64,000 nt of DNA from Promicromonospora panici (lineage in GTDB: Bacteria; Actinomycetota; Actinomycetes; Actinomycetales; Cellulomonadaceae): the NCBI RefSeq assembly GCF_900608595.1, contig NZ_UWYY01000007.1:1-64000 (forward strand), written 5' to 3'. Below the pieces are notes generated by a model. The model was given only the letters and a program-made list of their open reading frames with translations. It searched no databases and was not told the DNA's origin. How positions within the stretch are numbered: position 1 is the first letter of the stretch; each line of letters starts with the position of its first letter. This document shows positions 1 to 9,469 of the stretch, piece by piece. A program made the position numbers and the translations under genes.

Positions 1-117
1 ATAGGGGTCGCACATCACAGTCAGGTGGCATCGGGAGACCGGCGAATCGGGAGTACTTTGACATGCCGGTCATTTCACCTAAGGGGAGCCGGATGCTCCC
101 CACGAGAGGTAGCCACC

Positions 118-921
118 ATGAAGAAGTTCGCACTGCCCGTCGTCCTGCTCCTCGCCCCGCTGCTCGCCTCGTGTGCGTCGGGCTCGCCCGACGACGCGGC
201 GTCGTCCGCTCCGCCGCCCGCCGCGGAGGGCGAGGTGCACTGGTCCTACGACGGCGAGGAGGGCCCCGACGAGTGGGGCGCGCTCGCCAAGGACTTCGCC
301 GCGTGCGAGACGGGTGACGCGCAGTCGCCCATCGACCTGCCCGACCACGCCGCCGAGAAGGTGAAGGGGCACCCCAAGATCACGTCGTCGCCCACCGTCG
401 GTGAGTCGGTCGACACCGGTCACACCATCCAGCTCGTGCCCGACGGAGACGCGTCCGAGATCGAGTGGAAGGGCAACGAGTTCGACCTCGCCCAGGTGCA
501 CTTCCACATGCCGTCGGAGCACACCGTCGAGGGCAAGGCGCTGGACGCAGAGTTCCACTTCGTCCACACCACCGAGAGCGGCAAGGTGCTCGTCCTGGGC
601 GTGCTCGCCCAGGAGGGCGACGCCGAGAACGAGGCCTGGCAGCCGTTCGTCGACGGCGCGGCCGAGCCGGGCTCGGACGAGCTGCCGATCGACGTCGCCG
701 CGATGCTGCCGACCGACCCGACGTTCGAGGAGTACGCGGGCAGCCTCACGACCCCGCCCTGCACCGAGGGCGTCGACTGGGTCATCTACCACGAGCCCAT
801 AGAGCTGTCGGCGGAGCAGATCGCCGTCCTCAAGGGTGCCTACGAGGACAACGCCCGCCCGATCCAGCCGCAGGGCGACCGCGTGGCCTACGAGGGCACG
901 ATCACGGTCAACCAGGACTGA
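118..921 (+). CDS. Alpha-class carbonic anhydrase, predicted lipoprotein
   Basis: Predicted to interconvert CO2 and bicarbonate outside the membrane. The ATG at 118 is chosen because GAGAGGT precedes it and it opens a lipoprotein signal peptide (MKKFALPVVLLLAPLLASC) with the lipobox Cys at residue 19; reading further upstream only adds an Arg-rich leader. Alpha-CA hallmarks are present: GDAQSPIDL near the N-terminus, the zinc-ligand pair in VHFHMPSEH, the third ligand in EFHFVH, and the C-terminal YAGSLTTPPCTEGVDW. Length (267 aa including the signal) fits bacterial alpha-CAs. It is a single gene facing an NYN-domain gene, with a long palindrome between their 3' ends. Family assignment is firm; surface anchoring is inferred from the lipobox. 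Confidence 0.93.
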   Translation: MKKFALPVVLLLAPLLASCASGSPDDAASSAPPPAAEGEVHWSYDGEEGPDEWGALAKDFAACETGDAQSPIDLPDHAAEKVKGHPKITSSPTVGESVDTGHTIQLVPDGDASEIEWKGNEFDLAQVHFHMPSEHTVEGKALDAEFHFVHTTESGKVLVLGVLAQEGDAENEAWQPFVDGAAEPGSDELPIDVAAMLPTDPTFEEYAGSLTTPPCTEGVDWVIYHEPIELSAEQIAVLKGAYEDNARPIQPQGDRVAYEGTITVNQD

Positions 922-926
922 GATCA

Positions 927-995
927 CTTGGTTGTGGGCGTGATCGTTGCGACTATGCGCCCGTTTTAGGCGCAACGATCACGCCCACAACCAAG
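927..995. repeat. Perfect 25-bp inverted repeat, probable bidirectional terminator
   Basis: Arms 927-951 and 971-995 are perfectly complementary around a 19-nt loop. The inner part (931-991) has the same design as a second copy at 5224-5284: 21-bp arms beginning GTTGTGGGCG and a 19-nt loop that carries CTAT near its start and ends in AGG. It lies between two convergent genes. Termination is inferred from stem strength and position; there is no long T-tract. Confidence 0.85.
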
Positions 996-1011
996 GGACC
1001 TGCCCGGGCTG

Positions 1012-1605
1012 CTACAGGTAGCGGAGCGGGTCGAACTCTTCGATCGGGATGATCCGGACGCGCGGCAGCATCGTCGTGAAGGCGTCCGCGTCAGCCTCCA
1101 GGTCGTACATCACCAGGCCGTGCTGCTCCAGCTCGGTGAACCGGGCGTTGACGAACTCTCGGAACCCCAGCAGACCCACGCGCCGGTCGTCGTCCTCGAG
1201 CAGCGCCTCGATCTGCGGCAGGAAGTCGCCGTCGTGGCTCGCGAGCAGCACGTCGCCGGGGCGGTCCATCAGCGCGTCGAGGGTGCGCTGGATGCCGACG
1301 TCGACGACCTTCTCCGTACCCTGCGCCGCCAGCGGGATGGGCTTGTAGCCCATGGCGAGCAGCGCCTGCACGAACGGCATCGGCATCTGGCCGGACGTCG
1401 CGTTCAGGAAGAAGAGCGGCACGACGTCCTGCGACCACACCTTCTCCGCGAACGCGGAGATGCGGTCCCAGCGGGGCCGCTCCTCGGGCGCGGGACGGCG
1501 GTTCAGCACGTTCATGCCGAGCGTGGCGTCGATGTTCTCACCGTCGACGATGAGATACGTACGCCGGGGCGTCTGCCCTGGAACCTGCGGGAACGGTGCT
1601 GACAT
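1012..1605 (-). CDS. NYN-domain (PIN-like) putative ribonuclease
   Basis: A 197-aa protein with the NYN/LabA-type fold. It opens with YLIVDGENIDATL, containing the first metal-binding Asp, and continues with VVDVGIQRTLDAL and LLASHDGDFLPQIEAL, which supply the remaining conserved acidic residues. NYN proteins are PIN-like nucleases thought to act on RNA; the substrate here cannot be read from sequence. The ATG at 1605 is chosen because the conserved domain begins about 16 residues later. The gene is divergent from the response regulator at 1711 and convergent with the carbonic anhydrase gene. Confidence 0.85.
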   Translation of the reverse strand: MSAPFPQVPGQTPRRTYLIVDGENIDATLGMNVLNRRPAPEERPRWDRISAFAEKVWSQDVVPLFFLNATSGQMPMPFVQALLAMGYKPIPLAAQGTEKVVDVGIQRTLDALMDRPGDVLLASHDGDFLPQIEALLEDDDRRVGLLGFREFVNARFTELEQHGLVMYDLEADADAFTTMLPRVRIIPIEEFDPLRYL

Positions 1606-1710
1606 GCGACACAGCCTAGCCGCGTGCCAGGTCGCAGGCCCGGACACGGCTGGGGCAATTTCCCTGGCGAATCTCAGGCATCGTCCAGGAACCGGCCGCA
1701 CACTGGAAAC

Positions 1711-2436
1711 ATGGCTACTCCTGAGGCGCGTCTCGTCGTCGTCGACGACGAACCGAACATCCGTGAGCTCCTGTCCACCTCCCTGCGCTTCGCGGGTTTC
1801 GAGGTACATGCGGCCGCGGACGGCAACGGCGCTCTCCAGCTGGTCCGGGACGTCGAGCCGGACCTCGTGGTGCTCGACGTGATGCTTCCCGACATGGACG
1901 GCTTCACCGTGACCCGCCGCATGCGCGCGACCGGCCGGCACACCCCGGTCGTCTTCCTCACCGCGAAGGACGACACACAGGACAAGGTGCAGGGCCTCAC
2001 CGTCGGCGGCGACGACTACGTGACCAAGCCGTTCAGCCTCGAGGAGGTCGTGGCCCGGATCCGCGCGGTGCTGCGCCGCACGGGTGTGCCCGCGCCGGAG
2101 GAGGAGGCGGTGCTGCACGTGGGCGACCTGGAGATGGACGAGGACTCGCACGAGGTGCGCCGCGCCGGCGTCGAGGTGGACCTCTCCCCCACCGAGTTCA
2201 AGCTGCTGCGCTACCTCATGCTCAACTCCGGCCGCGTGCTGTCCAAGGCGCAGATCCTCGACCACGTGTGGCAGTACGACTGGGGCGGCGACGCGAACAT
2301 CGTCGAGTCCTACATCTCCTATCTGCGGCGCAAGATCGACACGCTCGAGGTCGACGGCGAGCCCCTGCCGCCCCTGATCCACACCAAGCGCGGCGTGGGG
2401 TATCTGCTGCGCGCCCCGCAGCACGCCCGTGCTTGA
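1711..2436 (+). CDS. OmpR/PhoB-family response regulator
   Basis: A 241-aa two-domain regulator. The receiver domain (about 1-120) has the acidic pair in VVVDDEPNIREL, phosphoacceptor Asp56 in VVLDVMLPDMDG, the conserved Thr in FLTAKDD and the Lys in VTKPF. The C-terminal winged helix (about 140-235) has LSPTEFKLLRYLMLN and the typical end TKRGVGYLLR. The ATG at 1711 is used because the receiver starts immediately after it. The last 8 bp overlap the start of the sensor kinase at 2429, so the two are translationally coupled. The pair resembles the TcrA/TrcR-type actinobacterial systems, but the stimulus and targets are unknown. Confidence 0.93.
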   Translation: MATPEARLVVVDDEPNIRELLSTSLRFAGFEVHAAADGNGALQLVRDVEPDLVVLDVMLPDMDGFTVTRRMRATGRHTPVVFLTAKDDTQDKVQGLTVGGDDYVTKPFSLEEVVARIRAVLRRTGVPAPEEEAVLHVGDLEMDEDSHEVRRAGVEVDLSPTEFKLLRYLMLNSGRVLSKAQILDHVWQYDWGGDANIVESYISYLRRKIDTLEVDGEPLPPLIHTKRGVGYLLRAPQHARA

Positions 2437-3922
2437 GGGGACCAAGGAGCGCCTCTCCGGCATCCCGCTGCGCGCGCGGCTCGTCGCGATCATCTCGCTG
2501 CTGCTCGCGGCGGGCCTGGGCATCGCGGGGGTCGCGACGACGACGGTGGTGTCGAGCTTCCTCGTCGGGCAGGTGGACGAGGAGCTGCACACCGCAGCCC
2601 TCAACCCGTACGAGATCCTCACGTCCCTTCAGACGCCGCCCGCGCAAGGGCTGCCCAGCAACTACTACGTCCGGATCGTGCCCGAGGAGGGCGAGGCCAG
2701 CACCCTCGGGCGCTCGGCGATCGCGCGGTTCGGCACGCCTGAGCTGCCGGAGGTCACCTACGAGGAGGCGGCGGAGAGCCGCGGCGAGCCGTTCACGACG
2801 CCCGGGACGAACAGCGGAGCGGGCACCGAGAGCTGGCGCGTCATCACCCTGGCCGCGCAGTACCCGACGGGCGAGCGAGCTGTCGTCTACGTGGCTCTGC
2901 CGCTGGTCGGCATGGACAAGACGGTCTCGACCCTGACCCGCACCCTGATCATGTCGAGCCTGGGTATCGTGCTGCTGGGCGGGCTCACGGCCTGGGTCCT
3001 GGTCGAGCGGTCGCTACGGTCGCTGCGGTCCGTGGAGCACACAGCCGCGAAGATCGCGGCCGGCGACCTCACGCTGCGTGTTCCCGGGGCCCCGCCGAGC
3101 ACGGAGATGGGCTCGCTCGCACTGTCGCTCAACGCGATGATGACGCAGATCGAGCGCGCCTTCGCGGCGCAGGAGGCCTCCGAGGTCCGGATGCGGCAGT
3201 TCGTCTCGGACGCCTCGCACGAGCTTCGCACGCCGGTCGCGACCATCCGCGGGTACGGCGAGCTGTACCGGATGGGTGCGCTGGACACCACGGACAAGAT
3301 CGACGACACGATGGTCCGCATCGAGGACGCCGCGCGCCGCATGGGCACGCTCGTCAACGACCTGCTGGTGCTCGCCCGGCTCGACGAGGGCCGGCCCGTC
3401 GCCCGGGAGGACGTCGATCTCGTCGCGCTCGCGCGCGACTCCGTCCAGGACCTGCATGCGCTGGACCCGACCCGTGACGTGGCAGTGGTGCCGCTCGACA
3501 CCGCGGGACAGGTCCCCGACAAGCTGGTCGTCGAAGGCGACGGCGACCGCCTGCGCCAGGTCGTCACCAACCTCATCGGCAACGTCGCGCGGCACACGCC
3601 CGCGGGCACGCCCGCCGAGATCGCGCTCGGCCTGCGGCCGGACGACGGCGTCGCCGTGCTGGAGGTGCGCGACCACGGCCCCGGCCTCACCGAGGAGCAG
3701 GGCCGGCGGATCTTCGAGCGGTTCTACCGCGCCGACTCGTCCCGCACGCGCGAGTCCGGCGGCTCGGGCCTCGGGATGGCGATCGTCGCGGCGATCGTCG
3801 GCACCCACGGCGGCCATGTCGAGGTCGCGGACACCGAGGGCGGCGGCCTCACCGTCCGGGTCACGCTCCCGACCGGCGACACCCCCGACGTGTCAGACCC
3901 TGAGGCCACCCCGGTGTCCTGA
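2429..3922 (+). CDS. Two-component sensor histidine kinase
   Basis: A 497-aa membrane kinase starting at GTG 2429 inside the preceding regulator gene. Order: TM1 (about 18-42), an extracytoplasmic sensor region of about 120 residues, TM2 (about 175-197), a HAMP linker (LRSVEHTAAKIAAGDLTLRV), the phosphoacceptor His in SDASHELRTPVATIRGYG, and an HATPase_c domain with N-box NLIGNVARHTP and G boxes VRDHGPGL and GGSGLGMAIV. All catalytic motifs are intact. It should phosphorylate the upstream regulator. The sensor region has no recognisable ligand domain. A 111-bp gap to the next gene shows no strong hairpin. Confidence 0.93.
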   Translation: MLEGTKERLSGIPLRARLVAIISLLLAAGLGIAGVATTTVVSSFLVGQVDEELHTAALNPYEILTSLQTPPAQGLPSNYYVRIVPEEGEASTLGRSAIARFGTPELPEVTYEEAAESRGEPFTTPGTNSGAGTESWRVITLAAQYPTGERAVVYVALPLVGMDKTVSTLTRTLIMSSLGIVLLGGLTAWVLVERSLRSLRSVEHTAAKIAAGDLTLRVPGAPPSTEMGSLALSLNAMMTQIERAFAAQEASEVRMRQFVSDASHELRTPVATIRGYGELYRMGALDTTDKIDDTMVRIEDAARRMGTLVNDLLVLARLDEGRPVAREDVDLVALARDSVQDLHALDPTRDVAVVPLDTAGQVPDKLVVEGDGDRLRQVVTNLIGNVARHTPAGTPAEIALGLRPDDGVAVLEVRDHGPGLTEEQGRRIFERFYRADSSRTRESGGSGLGMAIVAAIVGTHGGHVEVADTEGGGLTVRVTLPTGDTPDVSDPEATPVS

Positions 3923-4033
3923 GCGTCTGACACGGGCGATGACCAGCATCCAAGACGGTGGTAGCCGCCGCTGACGCATTCGGTAATAGGCTGGCTGCGC
4001 AGTGACCGACCTCAACCGTTAGGCAGAATTCAC

Positions 4034-4738
4034 ATGGGCGTGCTGACGTCTGACGCGCCGCAGTGGTTCCTGAGTTCTTTCGTCCGCAGTGCGGTGGGCG
4101 CGGGAGCCACGGCGGATACCGAGGCGATCGAGGAAGTCGGTCAGGGTCTCCTCGACCGCTGGTCCGACGCGAACCGGCACTTTCACAACCTGCGCCACCT
4201 CGCCGCCGTCCTGCATCGCGTGGACCAGCTGGCCGAGGAGACGCACGAGCCCGACCTGGTGCGTCTCGCGGCCTGGTACCACGGCGCGGTGTTCAGCGCC
4301 GAGAAGAAGGTGGCGGAGGCCTCGCAGGGCGGCGAGCAGACCACCGCCTCCGCGACCCTGGCCCACGACGAGCTGGTCGGTCTCGGGGTGTCCGAGCGTG
4401 CGGCGGCCCGGGTCGCCCACCTGGTCAACGCCATAGTGCGGCACGCGCCGGACCCCGCGGACTTCGACGCGGCCGTGCTGAACGACGCCGACCTGGCGAT
4501 GCTCGCCGCCGAGCCACAGCGCTACAAGGAGTACAAGTCGGCGATCCGCGCCGAGTACGGGCACATCCCGACGGATGTGTACCTCAAGGCTCGGATCCGG
4601 GTCATCGAACGGCTCCTCGCGCGCAAGTCGCTGTTCCTCAGCCCCATGGGCACCGCGTGGGAGGAGCCCGCGCGGCAGAACCTCGACATGGAGCTGCACC
4701 GGCTGCGCAAGGAGCAGGCGAAGCTCGAGTCGGCCTGA
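4034..4738 (+). CDS. HD-superfamily-like protein (COG4339 type) with altered HD doublet
   Basis: A 234-aa protein resembling the COG4339 predicted metal-dependent phosphohydrolases: FHNLRHLAAVLHRVD near residues 50-64, an Ala-Trp-Tyr-His stretch near residue 80, then SATLAHDEL and VLNDADLAML. Where the family normally has an HD doublet, this protein reads WYHGAVF (His83-Gly84), so the metal-binding Asp is missing at that position. Other potential ligands (His in FHNLRH, Asp in NDADL) remain. It may have lost metal-dependent hydrolysis or use another ligand. No substrate is known for the family, and the neighbours give no functional clue. Confidence 0.75.
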   Translation: MGVLTSDAPQWFLSSFVRSAVGAGATADTEAIEEVGQGLLDRWSDANRHFHNLRHLAAVLHRVDQLAEETHEPDLVRLAAWYHGAVFSAEKKVAEASQGGEQTTASATLAHDELVGLGVSERAAARVAHLVNAIVRHAPDPADFDAAVLNDADLAMLAAEPQRYKEYKSAIRAEYGHIPTDVYLKARIRVIERLLARKSLFLSPMGTAWEEPARQNLDMELHRLRKEQAKLESA

Positions 4739-4752
4739 CTTTCCGAGAAGCT

Positions 4753-4769
4753 CGGCTCCGCCTGAGCCG
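4753..4769 (+). terminator. Short GC hairpin after the HD-like gene
   Basis: CGGCTC (4753-4758) pairs with GAGCCG (4764-4769) around a 5-nt loop, 14 bp after the stop codon. It is short and lacks a T-tract, so termination is only plausible. Confidence 0.4.
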
Positions 4770-4929
4770 GCCCCTCCGCACGGTCCCCCACCGGTTCGAG
4801 CGCGACCACACCCCTGGCTCTCGCGCGTCCGTGCACAGTGCGCCCCCGGCTTACCCCGCCGTCGGGCCGCGCCCGCCTACGGTCGGGGGGACGACGCCGG
4901 ACGGGCCGGCGCACAGGAGGTGATGACCC

Positions 4930-5214
4930 ATGCGGTTCGAGGTCGACAGCGACCAGGTGGAGCAGGCGAGCGCGGCGGTGGCGGGCTCGGTGGCGACGGT
5001 ACGCACGGAGGTGGGGGCGCTCATGCGCAACCTCGATGCGCTGCAGGCGACGTGGCAAGGGCCCGCCGCCGCGGCGTTCGGCGGCACCGTCGCGCAGTGG
5101 CGCGGCGCGCAGGCCCAGGTCGAGGGCGCGCTGGACACGATCCAGGCCGCCCTGGCGGCCACGGCCCGCACTTACGCGGAGGCCGAGGCAGCGGCCACCC
5201 GAATGTTCGCCTGA
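4930..5214 (+). CDS. WXG100-family (ESAT-6-like) small protein
   Basis: A 94-aa helical-hairpin protein with the central Trp-Xaa-Gly turn (ATWQGPAAAAF, about residues 39-49) flanked by two Ala/Glu-rich amphipathic helices. This is the typical length and motif of WXG100 proteins, the substrates or components of type VII (ESX) secretion. A strong AGGAGG lies 9 nt before the ATG. No ESX ATPase, membrane component or toxin gene is nearby, so it is an orphan copy; its partner and secretion route cannot be told from this window. The end of the gene is followed by a palindromic repeat shared with groEL's 3' side. Confidence 0.88.
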   Translation: MRFEVDSDQVEQASAAVAGSVATVRTEVGALMRNLDALQATWQGPAAAAFGGTVAQWRGAQAQVEGALDTIQAALAATARTYAEAEAAATRMFA

Positions 5215-5223
5215 CCCTCGAGG

Positions 5224-5284
5224 GTTGTGGGCGGGATCGTTGCGCCTATAACGGACGGGAAGGCGCATTTATCACGCTCACAAC
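5224..5284. repeat. Second copy of the GTTGTGGGCG palindrome family
   Basis: The arms (5224-5246 and 5262-5284) match at 18 of 23 positions. Measured as 21-bp arms plus a 19-nt loop, it has exactly the design of the copy at 931-991, including CTAT at the start of the loop and AGG at its end. It sits between convergent WXG100 and groEL genes. This copy is more degenerate than the first. Confidence 0.75.
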
Positions 5285-5291
5285 AAAATGG

Positions 5292-5341
5292 CCGACGCCG
5301 GCCGGTCGCCCTCCGTACGGAAGGTGACCGACCGGCGTCGG
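5292..5341 (-). terminator. groEL terminator hairpin
   Basis: Arms 5292-5307 (CCGACGCCGGCCGGTC) and 5326-5341 pair over 16 bp with one mismatch, around an 18-nt loop. It lies 42 bp past the groEL stop codon on the minus strand and is a strong candidate for intrinsic termination despite lacking a U-tract. Confidence 0.75.
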
Positions 5342-5382
5342 ACAGAGTGCTCGGGACGGAGCCCGGGCGGGTCAGGCCGGAC

Positions 5383-7152
<1,770 letters not shown>

Positions 7153-7155
7153 GAC

Positions 7156-7185
7156 ATTATTGGCACTCGGACCTTGAGAGTGCAA
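7156..7185 (-). promoter_or_regulatory. groEL promoter
   Basis: On the minus strand, TTGCAC (7185-7180) and AATAAT (7161-7156) are separated by 18 bp and fit sigma-70-type -35 and -10 boxes. The boxes lie between and within two CIRCE elements, giving a compact heat-shock promoter about 145 bp before the start codon. Confidence 0.7.
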
Positions 7186-7186
7186 G
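7160..7186 (-). promoter_or_regulatory. CIRCE operator 2 (HrcA site) over the groEL -35 box
   Basis: TTGGCACTC, nine bases, GAGTGCAAG: 8 of 9 and 7 of 9 matches to the two CIRCE half-sites with exact N9 spacing. It overlaps the -35 hexamer and is seven bases from CIRCE 1. Confidence 0.8.
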
Positions 7187-7197
7187 GCGCGTACACC

Positions 7198-7219
7198 GCC
7201 GGCGAAACGAGACGCCGGC
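7198..7219 (-). terminator. Hairpin directly after the oxidoreductase stop codon
   Basis: GCCGGCG (7198-7204) and CGCCGGC (7213-7219) form a 7-bp stem with an 8-nt loop touching the stop codon of the minus-strand gene. It separates that gene from the groEL promoter. Confidence 0.55.
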
Positions 7220-8788
7220 CTACCCCGGTGCCAGGCCGGGCGTGTGTCGCACGTCGAACTCCCGCAGCAGTGCCCGGCGGGCGGCGTGCCAGCCGCCCAT
7301 CCCGTGCACGCCCGGACCGGGCGGGGTGGAGGCCGAGCAGAGGTACACGCCCTCGGCGACCTGGTACGGGTCGGGCGCGAGCGTAGGCCGCGCGACCATC
7401 TGCCACATGGTCGCCGCACCCGACGAGATGTCGCCCCCTGGATAGTTCTGGTTGTGCCGCTCCATCTGCGCGGCGGGGATGCACCGCGAGCCCACGACGA
7501 CGTCGCGGAAGCCCGGCGCGAACCGTTCGATCTGCCGGGTGACCGCCTCGGTGACGTCCTGGGTCGAGCCGGCCGGGACGTGTGCGTAAGCCCACAGCGG
7601 ACGCTTCGATCCCCGCAGCCGGCTCGGGTCCGCGACTGTCGGGTCGCTGACCAGGACGACCGGCCGGTCGGCGTGCAGCCCGTGCGCGACGGTGTCCTCG
7701 GCGATCACCATCTCGGCGCGCGTCCCGCCGACGTGAACCGTCGAGGCGCGTCCGACGTCGGCCACCCGCCACGGCACCGGACCCGAGAGCACGAAGTCGA
7801 CCTTGGCCGCCGCGTTCCCGTGCTTGAACCGCCTCAGGGCCGCGCGGCGCACCGGCCCGACCCGCTCCCCTGCTATCCGGAGCAGCGTGCTGGGCGTGGT
7901 GTCGAAGAGGACGGCGCGGGCGGGCGGGAGGTCCGACCAGCTCTCGACCCTGCGGCCGGCCTCGACGGTGCCGCCGTGCGCCTCCAGGTCGCGGACCATG
8001 GCGTTGATGATGGCCTGGGAACCGCCGACGGGGATGGCCCAGCCGCCGTCGGCGTGCGCGAGCGCCGCGAGGAGGAGTGCCGTGCCCGCTCCCGCGAGCG
8101 ACGGAAGCGGCGTGATGTTGTGCGCCGCAACACCGGTGAACAGCGCTTTTGCTTCATCGGTGAGGAACCGCCGGTCCCAGCGCGTACCCCCTTGCTCGAG
8201 CAGGGCGGCCCCGAACCGGAGCCCGGGTCGAACGGCCCGGACGAGGTTCCCCGCCCTCGAACGCCGCTTCGGTAGCGACACGCGGCCCGATTCCGCGACC
8301 AGACCCGCGTTCGACGCCGACTCGTGCGGCATACCTTCCAGCATGCCGCGGAGGGTCCGCTTGTCGCCCATGGCCAGGGCCGTGACGGCGCGCCAGTCCG
8401 CGGACAGCGGGCCGAACAGGTCGCGCCAGGCGGCGCCGTCGGGCCCAAGGCGGTCCGCGGTCCGGGCCAGGTCGCGGAAGGCGAGGCCCGCGCGGTCGCC
8501 GTCGAGCGGCTGGGCGTAGGCGATCTCCGGCCCGACGAGCTCGACGCCGTGCGCGGAGAGGTCGAAGGCCCGGAAGAACGGCGACGCCCAGGCCATGGGG
8601 TGCACGGCGGAGCAGAGGTCGAAGAGCATGTCGCCCGCGAGCTCGGGGATCGCGACGGTGCGCGCGCCACCACCGATCGTGGGCTGGGCCTCGAGGACGT
8701 GGACCCCTAGCCCCGCGCGCGCGAGCGTGACCGCGGCCGCCAGGCCGTTCGGCCCGGAGCCCACCACCACCGCGTCGAGCAGGGTCAT
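7220..8788 (-). CDS. FAD-dependent oxidoreductase, phytoene-desaturase-like
   Basis: A 522-aa flavoprotein of the NAD(P)/FAD amine-oxidase/phytoene dehydrogenase-related superfamily (COG1233). The N-terminal dinucleotide-binding motif VVVGSGPNGLAAAVTLARAG is followed by VLEAQPTIGGGART, as in CrtI-like proteins; the C-terminal segment with GVHGMGGWHAARRAL is the usual FAD-contacting end. No carotenoid genes flank it, so it is probably one of the CrtI-like paralogues of unknown substrate rather than a true phytoene desaturase. GGGGGA lies before the ATG. Three 17-bp repeats lie immediately upstream and may be operator sites. Confidence 0.85.
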   Translation of the reverse strand: MTLLDAVVVGSGPNGLAAAVTLARAGLGVHVLEAQPTIGGGARTVAIPELAGDMLFDLCSAVHPMAWASPFFRAFDLSAHGVELVGPEIAYAQPLDGDRAGLAFRDLARTADRLGPDGAAWRDLFGPLSADWRAVTALAMGDKRTLRGMLEGMPHESASNAGLVAESGRVSLPKRRSRAGNLVRAVRPGLRFGAALLEQGGTRWDRRFLTDEAKALFTGVAAHNITPLPSLAGAGTALLLAALAHADGGWAIPVGGSQAIINAMVRDLEAHGGTVEAGRRVESWSDLPPARAVLFDTTPSTLLRIAGERVGPVRRAALRRFKHGNAAAKVDFVLSGPVPWRVADVGRASTVHVGGTRAEMVIAEDTVAHGLHADRPVVLVSDPTVADPSRLRGSKRPLWAYAHVPAGSTQDVTEAVTRQIERFAPGFRDVVVGSRCIPAAQMERHNQNYPGGDISSGAATMWQMVARPTLAPDPYQVAEGVYLCSASTPPGPGVHGMGGWHAARRALLREFDVRHTPGLAPG

Positions 8789-8801
8789 TCCCCCATCGAA
8801 T

Positions 8802-8852
8802 CACGGTCGTGCGTCAAGCGCGGTCGTGGGTCTGACACGGTCGTGGGTCACA
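8802..8852. repeat. Three tandem 17-bp repeats upstream of the oxidoreductase gene
   Basis: Copies start at 8802, 8819 and 8836, with core CACGGTCGTGGGTC (cores differ at one or two positions). The exact 17-bp spacing and the position 14 bp upstream of a start codon suggest an operator array or a small tandem duplication. Nothing known matches it. Confidence 0.55.
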
Positions 8853-8890
8853 CGGCCGACGGCGGGGGGTCGTCAGGCCAGAGACCAGAA

Positions 8891-8920
8891 CGAGCAGCCG
8901 CGGTACGAGGCGGCTGCTCG
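8891..8920. repeat. 11-bp inverted repeat in the oxidoreductase-cspA intergenic region
   Basis: CGAGCAGCCGC (8891-8901) and its complement (8910-8920) flank an 8-nt loop. The 275-bp interval 8789-9063 holds only this, the 17-bp repeats and the cspA terminator; no coding region is supported there. It could be a second terminator for cspA. Confidence 0.55.
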
Positions 8921-9026
8921 GCGGCGTCGGGCATCATCGTCCGACACGGTGCGACAGCGGTCGTCGTCGACCTTCCAGATCGGACGCCGGGGTCTGGGTC
9001 CCGGCAGTCCTGTGGGGGGCGGCGGG

Positions 9027-9053
9027 CGACGGGCGGGCCCTTCCCGCCCGTCG
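9027..9053 (-). terminator. cspA terminator
   Basis: CGACGGGCGGG (9027-9037) pairs perfectly with CCCGCCCGTCG (9043-9053) around a 5-nt loop, 10 bp downstream of the cspA stop codon on the minus strand. Confidence 0.8.
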
Positions 9054-9063
9054 TCCCATCGAA

Positions 9064-9267
9064 TCAGAGTGGACGAACCTGCTCTGCCTGCGGACCCTTC
9101 TGTCCCTGCCCCACCTCGTATTCGACTTCCTGACCCTCGTCGAGGGACCGGTACCCGTCGGTCTGGATCGCACTGTAGTGAACAAAAAGGTCCTGGCCGC
9201 CGGAAGTCGGGGTAATAAAGCCATACCCCTTCTCGGCGTTGAACCACTTGACGGTGCCCTGGGCCAT
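9064..9267 (-). CDS. cspA: Cold-shock protein (CspA family)
   Basis: A 67-aa single cold-shock domain that binds single-stranded RNA/DNA and melts mRNA structure. [18 protein letters not shown] carries the RNP1 motif (KGYGFI) and DLFVHYSAI the RNP2 motif. Length and composition are standard. The start at 9267 is fixed by AGGAGAA about 6 nt upstream and by the conserved N-terminus. About 200 bp separates it from the next upstream gene; this could hold a long 5' leader of the kind that controls cold-shock genes, though no specific element is recognised. Confidence 0.97.
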   Translation of the reverse strand: MAQGTVKWFNAEKGYGFITPTSGGQDLFVHYSAIQTDGYRSLDEGQEVEYEVGQGQKGPQAEQVRPL

Positions 9268-9469
9268 GCGTAGTTCTCCTTGTACCTCTGCACGGGACAC
9301 TCGGTCGACCCGTGGTGGTTCGAGCCTAGTGGTCCGGCTCACACCAGGGAAGCCTCTATGTCCGGTATGGGGCATTAAGCGGTCGGCGAACGTGCAGGTC
9401 AGAGCGCTGCCAAGGGGTCCGGGCAGGCGAATATCAACCTAGTGGTACGGGAGGTAAGGCTGTTTCCAG

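Noticed and set aside
4930..5214. Evidence for a type VII secretion locus
   Set aside because: Only one WXG100 gene occurs, with no EccC-type ATPase, EccB/D/E or mycosin gene in the window.
7220..8788. True carotenoid phytoene desaturase (crtI)
   Set aside because: No crtB, crtE or other carotenoid gene is adjacent and the sequence fits the broader CrtI-like group of unknown substrate.
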